Source of the DNA: Chrysophaeum taylorii
Taxonomy: Eukaryota > Sar > Pelagophyceae > Pelagomonadales > Pelagomonadaceae
Direction: 5' to 3'
Assembly: GCA_029834535.1 (NCBI GenBank)
Contig: JAQMWT010000011.1
Location: 62,001 to 126,000 of the forward strand
Length of the DNA stretch: 64,000 nucleotides
Part shown: in pieces, positions 46,042-57,719 of the stretch
How the letters are laid out: each line of letters begins with the position of its first letter
How positions within the stretch are numbered: the stretch's first letter is position 1
Program-made: the position numbers and the translations under genes
The notes under the pieces: generated by a model
What the model saw: only the letters and a program-made list of their open reading frames with translations
Database searches by the model: none
Told to the model about the DNA's origin: nothing

Positions 46042-49000
46042 ATGCTCTTCGCCGTGGTTTGGTGGTCGAACGTTGTTGGGGCACGAGAAACTGCGCGTGG
46101 CGCGCGCCTCGCGGATGTGCGGACGGGTCGCCTTATCCTCCAGGCACCACAGGGCACGATGGATGAAACTCGTCTTGGCATTCGGGACACGGCGGCTCGA
46201 GTCGTGCGCGGCAACTCCAACACCTCCGACAGCAACAACAGCAGCAGAGGCGACGCGACCGTCCGGGCCGAAGGCGGCGCCAATGGAGGGGGGCGCGTGA
46301 ACCAGAGCAGAGGTGATGCGTGGACTGAGCACGGGGATGTCGTGGCTCGACACGGCGCCGGTTGTGGCGCGTTGTGTGCCGCCTACTGCGCGGACCCCGA
46401 TGCCACGTGTCTGCAGTTCAAGGCTGCGACCGGCTGCGCGTGCGCGCTGCCAAGCGTCAGACGGCTCGAAGAAGAAGAAGAAGAAGAAGAGGACGAGATA
46501 GCGTGCCTGAATTTCACCGTGACGGATTCGTCGGGCGATGGCTCCACCATCGCGTCGTACTACATTCGCGACGTCAACGATGCGCCAGTCGCGAGTGGCG
46601 CGTTGGCCGACGGGTCAAATCACACGAGAGACGTCATCTGCCTCGACGACGGCGCGCACTACGCGCTCAACGTCACTGCCCGGGGGTCGTATCCATCCAA
46701 CATCTCGTGGGCGTTCGGGTCGATATCTGGCGGATCGCCGTATTTTGAGTGGTTCTACGTGTCGTTTGGCGATGTCAGCCTTGCTCCCGGATCGCCGCCG
46801 ACACCGAGCCCAACCATGGATCCAGCAACATTCTCGCCCACGACATCGCCCGCCCCGACAACCGAAAACGCGGTCGAATTTTATAATCTCAAGGACCAAA
46901 TTGAGCGCGGACTACCCGACGGCGAATTGGTGGTCGTTCAAGTAGCAAGCAACTTGACCATCTATTTTGAAGACACGATCGTCGTTGACAACGAAGCAGT
47001 CGCAATCCAAGGAGGAGGAGGAGGAGATGAAGCCGCTACCGGAATCCCTTACTTCGACGGCCTAGGCACGCGCGCACCCGAGTCCGTAAGACTATGTGAT
47101 AACAACTTCAACATTAGGCGCCGACTTTTCTATGTTGGACCAAATGCCTCTCTCCGCCTCGACAACGTCGGCCTCGTGAATGGGTTCGCAGCGGGGAATG
47201 GCGGCGCCATCTACTCGATTTCGAGCGAAGTCGTCCTGGAGACTGTCGTTGCGATCAACAACATGGTGACCGGAAATGGCGGAGTCATCTACAACTCGCG
47301 AGGGGAACTCTCGATTTTCGGTGGCACTTACCGCGACAACGAGGCGACGCTCGTACGCAGTTTTAAGACGGCGTTTGACCATTATATCTTTACACCCAGG
47401 GCGGTGGCGTCGTCTATAACGACGTCACTACGTCGACGACAATAACGTCGGGCACGTTCATCGCCAACACGGCCACCGATGTCTCATCCTTCCCGCGTCA
47501 TAATGCGTCCACATCATTTTCAAAAATACTTGTTTTGCAACTAACAATTCTCTGATTGTACGACTGTGTTGACGCAGGGCGGGGTGATATACAATTCTGG
47601 ATGCGATTCGATGACCATCGAGAACGGCATTTTCAGAGGCAACAATGCGACAAGCGATGTCGCCCTCCAGCGTCCGCGCTTGTCTCGAAGAGGAGTGATT
47701 CTTTTCCCTGCTACCTCGTGTACACGGGGAGCCATACCTGTGCATGCCCGGTGGTCTCACATTGTCACGCATTTCGTCGCAGGGTGCCGTTATGTACAAC
47801 GCCTTCACGAACGGGGTTCGTGTTGAAGGGGGCATTTTTTCCAGAAATCGAGCTTCTCAGAACGGAGGTGTTGTCTACAACGACAATTCCGGTGACATGC
47901 GCGTCGAATCGGGCAGTTTTGAAGCTAATGTTGCTTTCGAATATGTCTGCATGACAGTGTATAATTCCAACGCTGCACGATGTCGGTACCTCGCGTGTGA
48001 TCCGTTACCTCGCTTGATGTAGGGCGGCGCTATCTACAACTCTCAAAGCCACAATATGTCCATTGACTCTAGCGTCTTCACCGGCAACGTTGGCTACGAG
48101 GTCCACTCCGATGTGTTGTTAATGGAATTTCTTGGAGTGTGTGCTCGCCGTGTGTCCTTGAGTGCCTCGGTCTGACATAGGGAGGGGGCGCCCTCCTCTA
48201 TCGTGAGAGCAACTTTTCCAAGATCGTGAACGGGAGCTTCACCAATAACTTTGCCTATTACGCGAGACCCTCGGCGTCCATTCTGCTCATGTTCTCGTGT
48301 TAGAAAGAAAATGATATCTTCCTCTGCCTTGCTGCTACTGCGCGATGTCGATCCCTCGCTCCTCGACGCACGGCGGCGTTGCGGCGAGCTCATACTCGAG
48401 CTCGACGGCTATTGTTGACGGCGTGTTCAGCGACAATACCGCCACCGCTGTTCGCCTCGTCTGACGTCGCTTGTAGTCACGACCCAGGGAAAGGACTAGT
48501 GGTGCCCTGTTCTGTCGCACGTGTGGTCGCCTCAAGCCTTCCCCCGCGATTCGCAGGGCGGCGTTCTCTTTAGCGACTCTTCCCCGGGCTTGACCATTGT
48601 CTCTGGCACATTCAGTTCCAATCGTGGCGAATTTGAAGCCAGTTCTTCTGTGTCTGATTCCCAATTGCACATCCAACAAGTCCCATTGTGACCATCAGCT
48701 CCAAGCAACGGCACTGTAGGGTGGCGTCGTCTACGCGGATTCGAGTCCCGATATGATGATTGTCTCCGGGAATTTCAGCGAAAACTCAGGCGGATCAGTC
48801 ACACCCTCCAGCGTCAGCACTGGGTCTCTAAATAATACGAGAGCCTCGGTCGTCTTATATTTTGAACATCATTGAGTCGCTCCTATTCCTGTCGCGGTGC
48901 TGCAGTCGCTGCAGCCGTGTCCGGTACACTCGAGTCACGCACTCTTTTTGACGCAGGGGGGCGTGTTTCTTTTATATGACTGCGACTCGCCGACTATCCG

Positions 49001-52000
49001 CTTTGGCTCCTTTGCCAATAACGTTGCCTATGAGCCTGACCCTGATCATAATGCTCTGGCGCGCTCTCCTGCGTCAACAAGCTTCCAACGCAAGTCTCTT
49101 GCGTTGCAACAAAGTCCCTGTAGCCGCTCTCAGTTTTCAACGCAGGGAGGCGTGGTTTATGGCTTTATGAGCGATTTGTTGTCCATCGAAAACTGCAATT
49201 TTATTGGCAACGAGGCAGACTACGTCACCCTCCAGAGTCAGCACGAGTAGTCGTTCTTGTTGTTGGTAACTACTGACGACGTTTTCTCTGCCGCCGGTTG
49301 TTCCGCACGCCACAGAAATGTATCTTTGACAACCGCACCTCGTGCGACGCAGGGCGGCGCCGTGCAAAGTGAACAAAGTTACGCGACAAGTATTGTTAGT
49401 GGGGTTTTTGCTTACAACATGGCAAGATCTTTTGCTCGCATCCCGTGTCCCCGAGCGCATTTGAGTGGAGCATGCGGATGCCTGGGGTGTCAATTATTTT
49501 GCGTCTCCGTCGAGGCTTTGACCTTGATCAAACCAAGATGCTGTTGATGCAGGGGGGTGCCATTCGGATCGGAGAATTCAACGATTTCGCGACAATTTCT
49601 GGTGCGTTCCATGCGAACGAGGCGGTTCTAGGAGCAAGTCTTCCGCGTCTACGAGCATCACGCGCGCGCAAGATGTTGTCGTGCAACCTTCTATCTCTTT
49701 GTGTCGACAACACCTGTTGAGTCGAGCCGCGTTTCGTGTGACCCCGCTCGGCGTGTGCTCCTCAATGCAGGGAGCCGCTATTCATGCCGAGTGGAGCTTT
49801 GGGATGACCGTGCACGCAAGCAACTTCACCTCCAACGTTGGCCTTGCATCATCAACAATAGCACCGTTTGCCGCGTCCCGTGAGAATTCCATGCTGTGCT
49901 TACGACCTCAGAGAATAAGTTGACCTCGCATTCGTACATCTGACGTCAATCACTCGTTGCATTGCAGGGCGGCGGCGTCACCTTGTGGAACAGCGAGCAT
50001 ACTACCGTTTTTGACTGCACTTTCACCGGCAACAGCGCCAGAGATGTTCGTTACTGTGTCGAAAACATCCACGGATGACAGACTGACTGTTTGTAGCCTG
50101 TCTGTTTGTTTGTTTGTTTGTTTGTCTGTCATATCGCCATTTTTGATCGAAAGCAACAGGGCGCCGCTGTGCACCAACAATATAGCGACGGGTTGGGCAT
50201 GCGCTCCTGTATCTTTTCGTACAACGTAGCCGAAAGCGTATCGCCGCCAGCGTATTTTTTGCTCGAGCCAACAACAAGATGTCGCGCGTCTCTGAGGCAA
50301 TGCGTGTTGCAAAAAAACTCCTTGCTCAAACTCCGGTCATTCACATTTCGCGTAGCAAGGGGGCGCGCTTTGGCTATCGTCGGCAACAAACATTAGCAAC
50401 TCGATCTTCGAGCACAACTTTGCCCTGGTAAGCAAAAACTCCGCGTCGAAAAGACCCAGAGCACTTCTTCAATTTCTCGCGCGTTATGGGGAAGAAATGT
50501 TTACCTGTCCCCGTGCAGAGTGGCGGCGTCGTTCACGCGAGCGAGGACGCAAGTATCGAATTCGCGAATGTCTCGGCGACAGAGGTGTGTCAGCGTTGTC
50601 AGGTGCGCGAATTCAATCTTGGCGCAGAACTCCGCTGGTGACGGTGCGGTCCTCTACTCGGAAGGCGCTCAGATCACGGTTGCTGGGCTTCGCGCGGTGC
50701 GCAACGAGGCGGGGTATCGCGGTGGTTTCGCCACCCTTACGGCCCGTACAGAGTTCGCGGTTGTCGAGGGGAGTCCCGCGATGGTCCTCGAAAACAATTC
50801 GGCACTTGTTGGCGGGGCGATGGCGCTGGCATATGGAATCAGCGGGACTGTTTCCAGGCTGACGCTCGTCGGGAATCTGGCGACGGATACGGGTGTTGTG
50901 TTTCTCTCTCCCTCGTCGAGACTCGTGATGTCCCACGTGATTGCCACGAGGAACGTCGCGTTTCGAGGTGGGTTCATGTACGCCGCGCTTGACTCCACGT
51001 GTGTCCTCACCCTCACGGAATTAATCTCGAATTCGGCCGAAGATGGTGGTGGTGCGTTGTACGTTAACGGCGCGTATGCAGACTTGGAACGCGTTCTCCT
51101 GCGAGCGAACCGCGCGCAGCAAGGCGGTGGGATTTACGTCGCAACGGGAAGCGCCACGGTGAAAAACTCAACGCTCGTCAGCAATAAGGCTATCAGCGGT
51201 GGCGCCGCATATCTCGAAAATTCGGAACTTAGTGCCAACTACTCGAACTTCTTCGACAACGAGGCGACGGCGAATGGTGGCGCCGCATATCTCGAGAATT
51301 CGGAATTAAGCGCGAGTTGCTCAAACTTCTTCGGCAACGAGGCTGCGGCGAATGGTGGCGCCGCGTATCTCGAGAATTCGGAATTAAGCGCGAGTTACTC
51401 AAAGTTCTTCGGCAACGAGGCTGCGGCGAATGGTGGCGCCGCGTATCTCGAAAATTCGGAATTACGCGGCAATTACTCAAACTTCTTTGACAACGAAGCG
51501 GCCGTAAACGGTGGAGCCTTGTTCATCACTGGTGCTGACGCGTGGTTTGAAAGCGTCGGCAGATGCACGTTTTACAACAACATGGCGGGAAGCAATGGGG
51601 GGGTCTGTGCTCTTGCCGATGGGGGCCGCGTAAGTTTTCGCGTCGACGACGTCGGCGGCAACAATTCGGCGCCGGACGGCGCTGGCGGGGTAGCTTATTT
51701 TGATCACTGGACGACGGAGCAGCCTGCGATACCTGCGACCATTCAGGGATCGGCGTTGTACGGGCCCATGCTCGCGTCCGGACTCGCGAACTTGTCGATG
51801 AGCCACGGCGTGAACCTCGAAGCCTCGAACGTCGCCTTCGAGTCTGAGGTTGTCGTGACACTCCACGATGCCTTGAACCAGGTGTGCACGACACACACGG
51901 GCTCGATCGTCGAGCTCACAACACCCACCGAAGGCGCTCTGCTCGATGGAAGCACGAGGCTCGACTTGGAGGCTGGTGTTGCCAGGACCGCGACGGTTGA

Positions 52001-54275
52001 AAACGAGGTCAACCGGCAGGTCGTGAACGAGATCGACCTCAAAGCGTGGTATAAGATCGGACAGAGCGTCGTATTGCAAGCCGACTATGAAACCGAGGAG
52101 CACGACGTTTTCACTGCCAAAGTCCGCATCTGGCTTCGAAACTGTAGGGTCGGCGAAGTGAGCGAAACGAGCAGCAGCGGGCGACAAACGTGCACCGTTT
52201 GCGACGAAAACAACGAATTCAGCTTGAATACCAAAGAAAACAGGTGCAGGGAATGTCCCAGGCACGCCAAGTGTCGGTCGGACGAAGCAACACACGAGTA
52301 CCCTGGCGCCGTGATTGTCCTCGACGACGGATATTGGCGAAGTGGACCGTACTCTCGTAACATTCGGACGTGTCCCTTCTACGAGTCCTGCAAGGGCGGC
52401 GTGGACTTGCTGCACGATAATAACGCGAGTTCGTGCGATCGAAAGCATCGAGGCCCGTTGTGTGCGCTGTGCAAGCGCAAATGGTACCTCGACAAGCAGA
52501 GTGGGAAGTGCATCAAGTGTTCGAAACGATCAAAACGCGAGACCATTCGCGCGTTCGCGTCGGTCGTCAGCGTCGTCGTCGCGTGCGCGGCGACCTGCGT
52601 GCTTGCCAAGGTAATGTACCCGAAGCACTTCGATGCGGCGTCCGCGCGAGTGCGCCGGGGCTGGGGGGACGTGATGGGGCGGCTGCTGACCTCAAGGTCA
52701 GGGATCGTTCCGATGATCAAGATACTCTACATTTTCTTTCAGATCGTGACGTCCGAATATAGCACCTTTCTGTTTGTCGCGTACCCTCAGCACTACGCCA
52801 TCATCACGTCACAGCTCGGGATCGTCTTGAACCTCAACGTGTACATGTTGATGGCTAAAATGTGCCGCGCGATCGACCACTACGACGAACTCGTGTTGGC
52901 CACGACGGTGCCCGTGGTTGCGCTCGCGCTGATTTTTGGCATGTTTCTTGTCGCGACCTATCTCCATCCCTCCGCGTACATCCGGCTCCGGAACTGGGCG
53001 ACGCTCGCGGCGCTCGTTTTGTTGTACGTCGCCTATACGGCAGTTGCGAGCACCATCTTCAAAACGTTCCGGTGCGACTCTAAGTTCCGGAGAGACGACG
53101 GCGAGCCCAGGGACTCTGATTACCGCGACGAGGCCTTCCTCGAGGCCGACTATGGCTTGTCGTGCAAGTCCAACCGGTATGCGACCTTCGTTGCCTATGC
53201 GAGCCTTATGGTCTTTGTTTATGTTGTGGGGACGCCCGCACTCTTCTTCCTCTTGCTCTGGCGCAAGCTCTCGCACATCAATCCGGACCCCGCGACCCTA
53301 GCAAACACCCTCATCCAAAACACCGTGGACCCTAATGGCGGCGAGCAGTGCGAGGCGAAGGTCGACGAAGAGGATGAGAAGGAGAAGGAGGAGGACGACG
53401 ACGAGGACTACATGCAGCAGCAGGAGGAGAAGGAGCGCGCAGTACTGATTCGCAAGTACGCTGGCGTGTACGTCGAATACACAAACCAGCTGAAGACCGC
53501 GCCGTCGCTCGCGCGCGACCGCATGGCGCCCGCCCTGCGACTCGTCGGCGAGGACCTCGTCCGCGCCCGCAACCACAGCGATAAGGAAATCTCCCACCTC
53601 GCTTTTCTCTTCATCGACTACGACCCCCGTTTCTGGTGGTTTGAAACATTCGAGTGTTTGCGGCGGCTCATGCTCACAGCGGTGCTCCCAGCGACGATCC
53701 CCAACGAAAATCAGCTAGGTCTGCTGTACGGGACCTACATCGTCTCGCTCTTCTTCTTCTTCGTGTACATGGTCGCCAAGCCGTTCGCCCTCGACGACGT
53801 CGACACCTACGCAATTCTCATGTCGGGGACGCTGTCGTTGATACTTCTCTTGACGATCGTGCTCTACGTGGAAGACAACATGGAGCACGATCTCCGCGCG
53901 CATTGGAACGAAGAAGTGATTTCGGCTGTGCTCATTGCCCTGTCGATTGCACTCGGGCCAATTTTGCTTCTCTTCCAGGCACACCTCGATCTCGACAACG
54001 ATGTCAAGCAGTACTTGAGGTCCGCCTCCGACCTCCCCGTGTCCCTCTGGCGCCGAATCAGCTTTTCTGCTTCGGACATCTCGGGTTCCGAATCAAAAAT
54101 ATCCCTCCAATCAAAAGCAGACCATGCCAAAGAAGACGTGGAGCTCACCGTCGTCGCCGAGAACCCGGGAGAAGAGCCGGACCAAACCCCGATGGCGATC
54201 GTGCGTCCCAAACCACTCGCGAGGAGCGATACCTCCTACTTAGACGTCGACGCGCTCGTCTACCCCGAGGACTAG
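46042..54275 (+). CDS. Large surface protein: signal peptide, beta-helix repeats, Cys-rich region, multi-pass membrane domain (about 2,120 aa, about 19 exons)
   Basis: The first ATG (46042, MLFAVVWWSNVVGA) gives a signal peptide. Exon 1 ends at 47352 and encodes an N-glycosylation-rich region, a nine-Glu run, a PTPSPTMDPATFSPTTSPAPT stalk-like stretch, and the first right-handed beta-helix rungs (NGGAIYSISSEVVLE, NGGVIYNSRGELSIFGGTY). About 17 small exons follow, then a terminal exon of 1,215 codons from 50628. The terminal exon holds more rungs of polymorphic-membrane-protein type (GGAAYLENSEL, FFxNEA), a Cys-rich module (TCTVCDENNEF, CRECPRHAKC, GPLCALCKRKWYLD), and about nine hydrophobic segments including a WWFETFECLRRLMLTAVLP motif seen in membrane domains of other stramenopile surface proteins. 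An acidic cytosolic-type loop (DEEDEKEKEEDDDEDY) lies between helices. It is inferred to be a plasma-membrane receptor or channel-like protein with a large beta-helix ectodomain. Confidence 0.75.
47353..50627 (+). other. Block of about 17 small phase-0 exons, each encoding one beta-helix rung
   Basis: Exons by repeat period and splice sites: 47400-47480, 47578-47658, 47783-47944 (two rungs), 48023-48100, 48181-48258, 48372-48449, 48557-48637, 48720-48797, 48957-49034, 49146-49223, 49353-49430, 49553-49630, 49771-49851, 49968-50045, 50160-50237, 50356-50427, 50519-50584. Each starts with GGV/A-V/I-Y just after a CAG or TAG acceptor, runs 22-27 codons, and ends near FxxNxA. Acceptors are very uniform (CGCAG/GGCGG); 48372 has CAC instead. 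Donors are GT in most, but not evident at 48259, 48638, 49035, 49431, 49631 and 49852, so those ends are approximate. Introns are 43-150 nt; CTAAC lies at 47541. Confidence 0.7.
51198..51509 (+). repeat. Four tandem 78-bp repeats inside the last exon of the beta-helix gene
   Basis: Copies begin at 51198, 51276, 51354 and 51432, each coding 26 residues of the type GGAAYLENSELSA followed by FFxNEA. They differ at only a few bases, so they are recent duplications. The unit length equals that of the upstream small exons. Confidence 0.9.
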
Positions 54276-54347
54276 AATGGTCACCCCTGCGTTTTTACCA
54301 CCACATTCAACGATACTTCTACTCGCGTTTCTAGTGATTGTTTAGAG

Positions 54348-55600
54348 CCGTTCTCCACCGTCTTCAAATAATCGAAGTTGCAGGATTTGCTAACTTATTA
54401 TAATAAAGTTCGATTTTGTCAACTTTGATTTTCAGGCCCTTATTTTCGAGCCCGAGCGAGGCACCCCTCAAACTCGATCGAAGTTGTTTCAAACGCCAAG
54501 TTGATGGCTCGAGGGGTGTCGGAAGAGCAGAAGCGGTCGGCGTTACGGTCGATCGCGCCCGGGTGGACCGACCCCCATGACCAAGCAGGCCTGGTATCCG
54601 CGTGGTATTTGCCCCGACAACATTTCCTTGAAGACGGAGATAGGGCGGCGAGCTAAAATTCTCGGAAAGGAAGCGCTGCGCGCCTCGAATAGGAACTGGC
54701 AGGCATTGGTTGACTGACGGGCGAGGCATGAATCACCGAACGACGAGCGAGGACGACGACTGGAACGAAGCCGGCGGTGTCGACACCGCGTACGCGGTCA
54801 TACGGGGACCAGCTGCGCTCGGTGTTCCTGCCGTGCCGGTACGGACGCAGCCGTCGCACTCTCAGATCAGCCCGAATTAGCTGCCACCTCCTGCGATTCA
54901 TCACTGGACCCGCCAGCACAGCCACCCGCGGATGGTCAACGAATTTGTCAAGCTGGGGACCGACTTTCTCTCGCTGGACCAGACGGCGACGCGGGCCGAG
55001 CCGGACGCTGAGGACACCAACTGGTTCTTGAAAAAGGCGGCCGCTACCTTCAACACGCCCGACGCCAGCTCGACACGAACCTCTTCCTTAGCAAGGGCGG
55101 CTAAAAACCCCGAGAATCTAACTGATCTCACTCCGTTCCCCAGCCCTGGCCATGTCGCCAGCGCCACCACGATCAAGAAAAAGTTTGCCGACCTGCGCGC
55201 CCATATGCGCCCGCTCGACCTCTGCGCCCCTCTGAACTCCCGTTCCCGACCAGAAAAAATGTGTATCTTAAAGCTATGCGCTCGCACGTTTTGGCGGACA
55301 CACAGGGTTTAGGTGGACAACAGGCAGCGGCGTGGGCCCGCGGCGTGCCGCTGCGCCCCGCTCGTCGCAATCCACGAGCGCAATGAGGCGATGACGTTTT
55401 ACAACTCGTGAGACAGCCTCGAGCATCCTTTTCCGCTCGAGCCTCCTTTTCCGCTCGCCCGTCATCGAAGTACTAAGCAGATTTTACCACCATTTCGCTT
55501 TTGACTTTGCCCTCCCCGGTGGAGAACGGGTGCGCGCGAAAGTTGCAAAAAAAAGGGACTTAGCAAAATTTGCAACTTTGATGATCTGGTGGAGAACGGG
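54348..55600. mobile_element. Inverted-repeat element, 1.25 kb, probably a non-autonomous DNA transposon
   Basis: The left end is CCGTTCTCCACC, about 14 bp, then GAAGTTGCAGGATTTGCTAA (54,348-54,397). Its reverse complement lies at the right end (55,556-55,600), as TAGCAAAATTTGCAACTTTG with GGTGGAGAACGG at the outer edge. An extra GGTGGAGAACGGG sits at 55,518. No clear target-site duplication is visible. Inside there are two ORFs of 120-126 codons (54,729-54,364 minus; 54,932-55,312 plus) without recognisable domains. Confidence 0.5.
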
Positions 55601-56165
55601 CCTTGTCTTATATCGATAGTCTTACGAGGTTCGAACCCGAATACCGAGTGTAGCTTGCGATCTCTTGATCGACTGCCATCACAAGTGGGCGGTTCCAATC
55701 ACTCGTTGGCCCAGGTGGAGTACCTAGGCCGCCGAATCGAGGTATCCGCGCCCTTCTCGATCCCCAGAGGCTCCCGACCACCTTCGAGGCCGGGAGGGAG
55801 GGTGCGGACTGAGCAGCCGAAGCTGTGTTTCGTACTACCTTTAGTATAACCAAGATTACCGGCACGAAGCGCTTCAAGCTGGAGGCAGCGTCACTCGATT
55901 TCTCGCCGCGACTTGGTTGGTGATCTCTTCGAGTCTGCCTTCGATGACATCGGCGTGGGAGTGGGATTTAGAGGCAACGCCACGGATCTCGGTGATCTTT
56001 GAACATGTTGTTCCGAAACAACTTTGTGGAATTTGGACATGTTAGAACTTTGAGACATCTTTACGAAGCTCGGTCAACTTAGAACTTTCTTTGCTCAGAG
56101 ACATCGGCGCGAAGTTTATCATTTGACGGCCTTCACACATCGCCGCGGAGCTCTTCGTGCTTGGA
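55601..56165. other. Intergenic, no gene seen
   Basis: Frames on both strands are short. The minus strand from 56,165 down to about 56,040 continues the theme of the coiled-coil ORF next door (KLTELRKDV-like repeats) but is interrupted by stops. Confidence 0.5.
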
Positions 56166-56543
56166 TTAAACACCATCGCGGAGCTTGTCCATCGAGTCGG
56201 TGACAGCGGCGCGGAGCTCGTCGTTCTTGGAAGCGAGTTGATTATGAACATCAGCTCGGATCTTGTCCGTGGACGTGGTCAGGTCGAGGTCCCGCAGGCG
56301 GGGTACGAAGCTTGCAAGGGCCTCGGTGGTGCTCTGGAGGCTGGCAAGTCGCTCATTGATGCTCTTGATTGCCTCGTTGGTGACCTTAAGTTCATCTTTT
56401 GTGACCGTGATGGTCTCATTTTCATCTCTTCTGACCACATTCTCCTTGACTTGCTTGCTTTGAGGACATTTGAACTTCTTGCGAAGTTTTACCGATTTGG
56501 GAAATCGGTCTGGAAGCGCGCGTTCTCGCGTCCTTTTTGTCAC
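56166..56543 (-). pseudogene. Short coiled-coil ORF, probably a remnant
   Basis: There are 125 codons with heptad-like composition (VTNEAIKSINERLASLQSTT, then KIRADVHNQLASKNDELR and SMDKLRDGV). Similar K-x-E-L-R-x-D-V units continue past its stop in the same strand, broken. No family is recognised. It could be part of a host coiled-coil gene or of a transposable element's structural protein. Confidence 0.3.
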
Positions 56544-57719
56544 GGTGCGGTCTGCAGAACAGCGCCTGGGCTATCCACAACCTTCAAGGAACAAAAACCA
56601 GTCACTCGAGAGAGAGTGGTTGACTTAGAGGGAGCGTGTGGTGGACACGGACTGTTCTAGTATTAGTATTAACGGTCGATAAGAAGGGTCTAGGGTCATT
56701 AGGAAAGGGATAGGGTCACTAACTAAGGGTTTAGGAGTAAACACAAATTTTAAAGTGCGGCGTGTGTGCTAATTAAAGCTTAGATTGGTGAGGGTAAGAG
56801 CGTCGAGCGGAAAGGAGAGCTGGGGTGAGTGGAAGGAAGGACGTTGATGCAAGCCGATTATAGGGGACGGCCGCCAAGCGCTAGCCTAACCGTCCGGGCG
56901 CCGCCAGGGACCCGGCGGCCGAGAGACGTAGGGGCCGTTGGCGTTTCTGTAAGCGTCTTGGCGCTCTCTGAAGTAAGCCTGCGCGTAATGCCGTTGCTCG
57001 AGGTGGGCGGTGGTTGCACCGCCTTCGACATACTGGAGGCCCGTTCACTAACTACGGGTTTGGTGCGCCGAACAAGATAAGCGCCTGCGGCCTACGAAAA
57101 GCTAATTTGTCCTTGTTTTTGGCTGTCTCATTTCGTGGTCATCCAAGCGACAGACACATAATAGCCAAGTCAACACTGCACATGGAAATCATTGCTGCTG
57201 CCTCAACAGCTGATAAAGCTGCTTGGTTCCATTCTTTGATACAGCCTGTTGCTTTCATGTTCGGCTACGCCACCTGTCGCGATTTGCCCCCTGTTGGTCG
57301 CAACAACAGCTAACCATCCCAGGACTTCAACGCAAAAGTTTCCAGGGTTTACATTGTAAGTTGAAAGGTCGACTGCGAAGAGGGGTGGGTGCTTGGAGGT
57401 TGGGGTGAGCTGTGTAGTGGTTTCTCAGATACCCGCCCCTCTTGGCCAGGCCAGAGGCCTCCACACCCCTTTCTCCCAACTCGAACCGCGGGTGAACACG
57501 CCCGATCTCAGCGTAAACACTCGCGCCATCACGAAAATCGGACAATCAAATGAGGGTAATAGCAAGAAGACAGCAAGAAAGCAATACAAATGCCTGGTAC
57601 ATTGGGTTCAGTGGAACTAGCGCAGGTGAGGATGTCAAGATGACACCCCCCCCCATAAGTGCAAGGTCAGTACCAGAGCAACAATCAGGGTAAGTAAGGT
57701 AAGGTGGCAGGCAGGCAAG
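56544..57719. other. Gene-free region with G-rich TAGGG-like runs and a third copy of the dispersed repeat
   Basis: At 56,684-56,735 there are five GGGT/TAGGG-like units (GGGTCTAGGGTCATTAGG, GGGATAGGGTCA, AAGGGTTTAGG). At 57,343-57,410 lies ACATTGTAAGTTGAAAGG, GTCGACTGCGAAGAGGGG, a diverged relative of the repeat at 43,009 and 45,868. The last few hundred bases may belong to the long terminal repeat of the retroelement to the right, but no second copy is in the window to prove it. Confidence 0.4.

Noticed and set aside
51477-52448. Minus-strand ORF of 323 codons
   Set aside because: It is antisense to the beta-helix gene's last exon, whose own frame shows repeats and Cys modules.
54932-55312. 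126-codon plus ORF as a host gene
   Set aside because: It lies inside the inverted-repeat element, has no recognisable domain, and other frames look equally open, so I do not call it a gene.
55625-55642. tRNA T-arm-like GGTTCGAACCC
   Set aside because: The flanking bases do not form the T stem or an acceptor stem.
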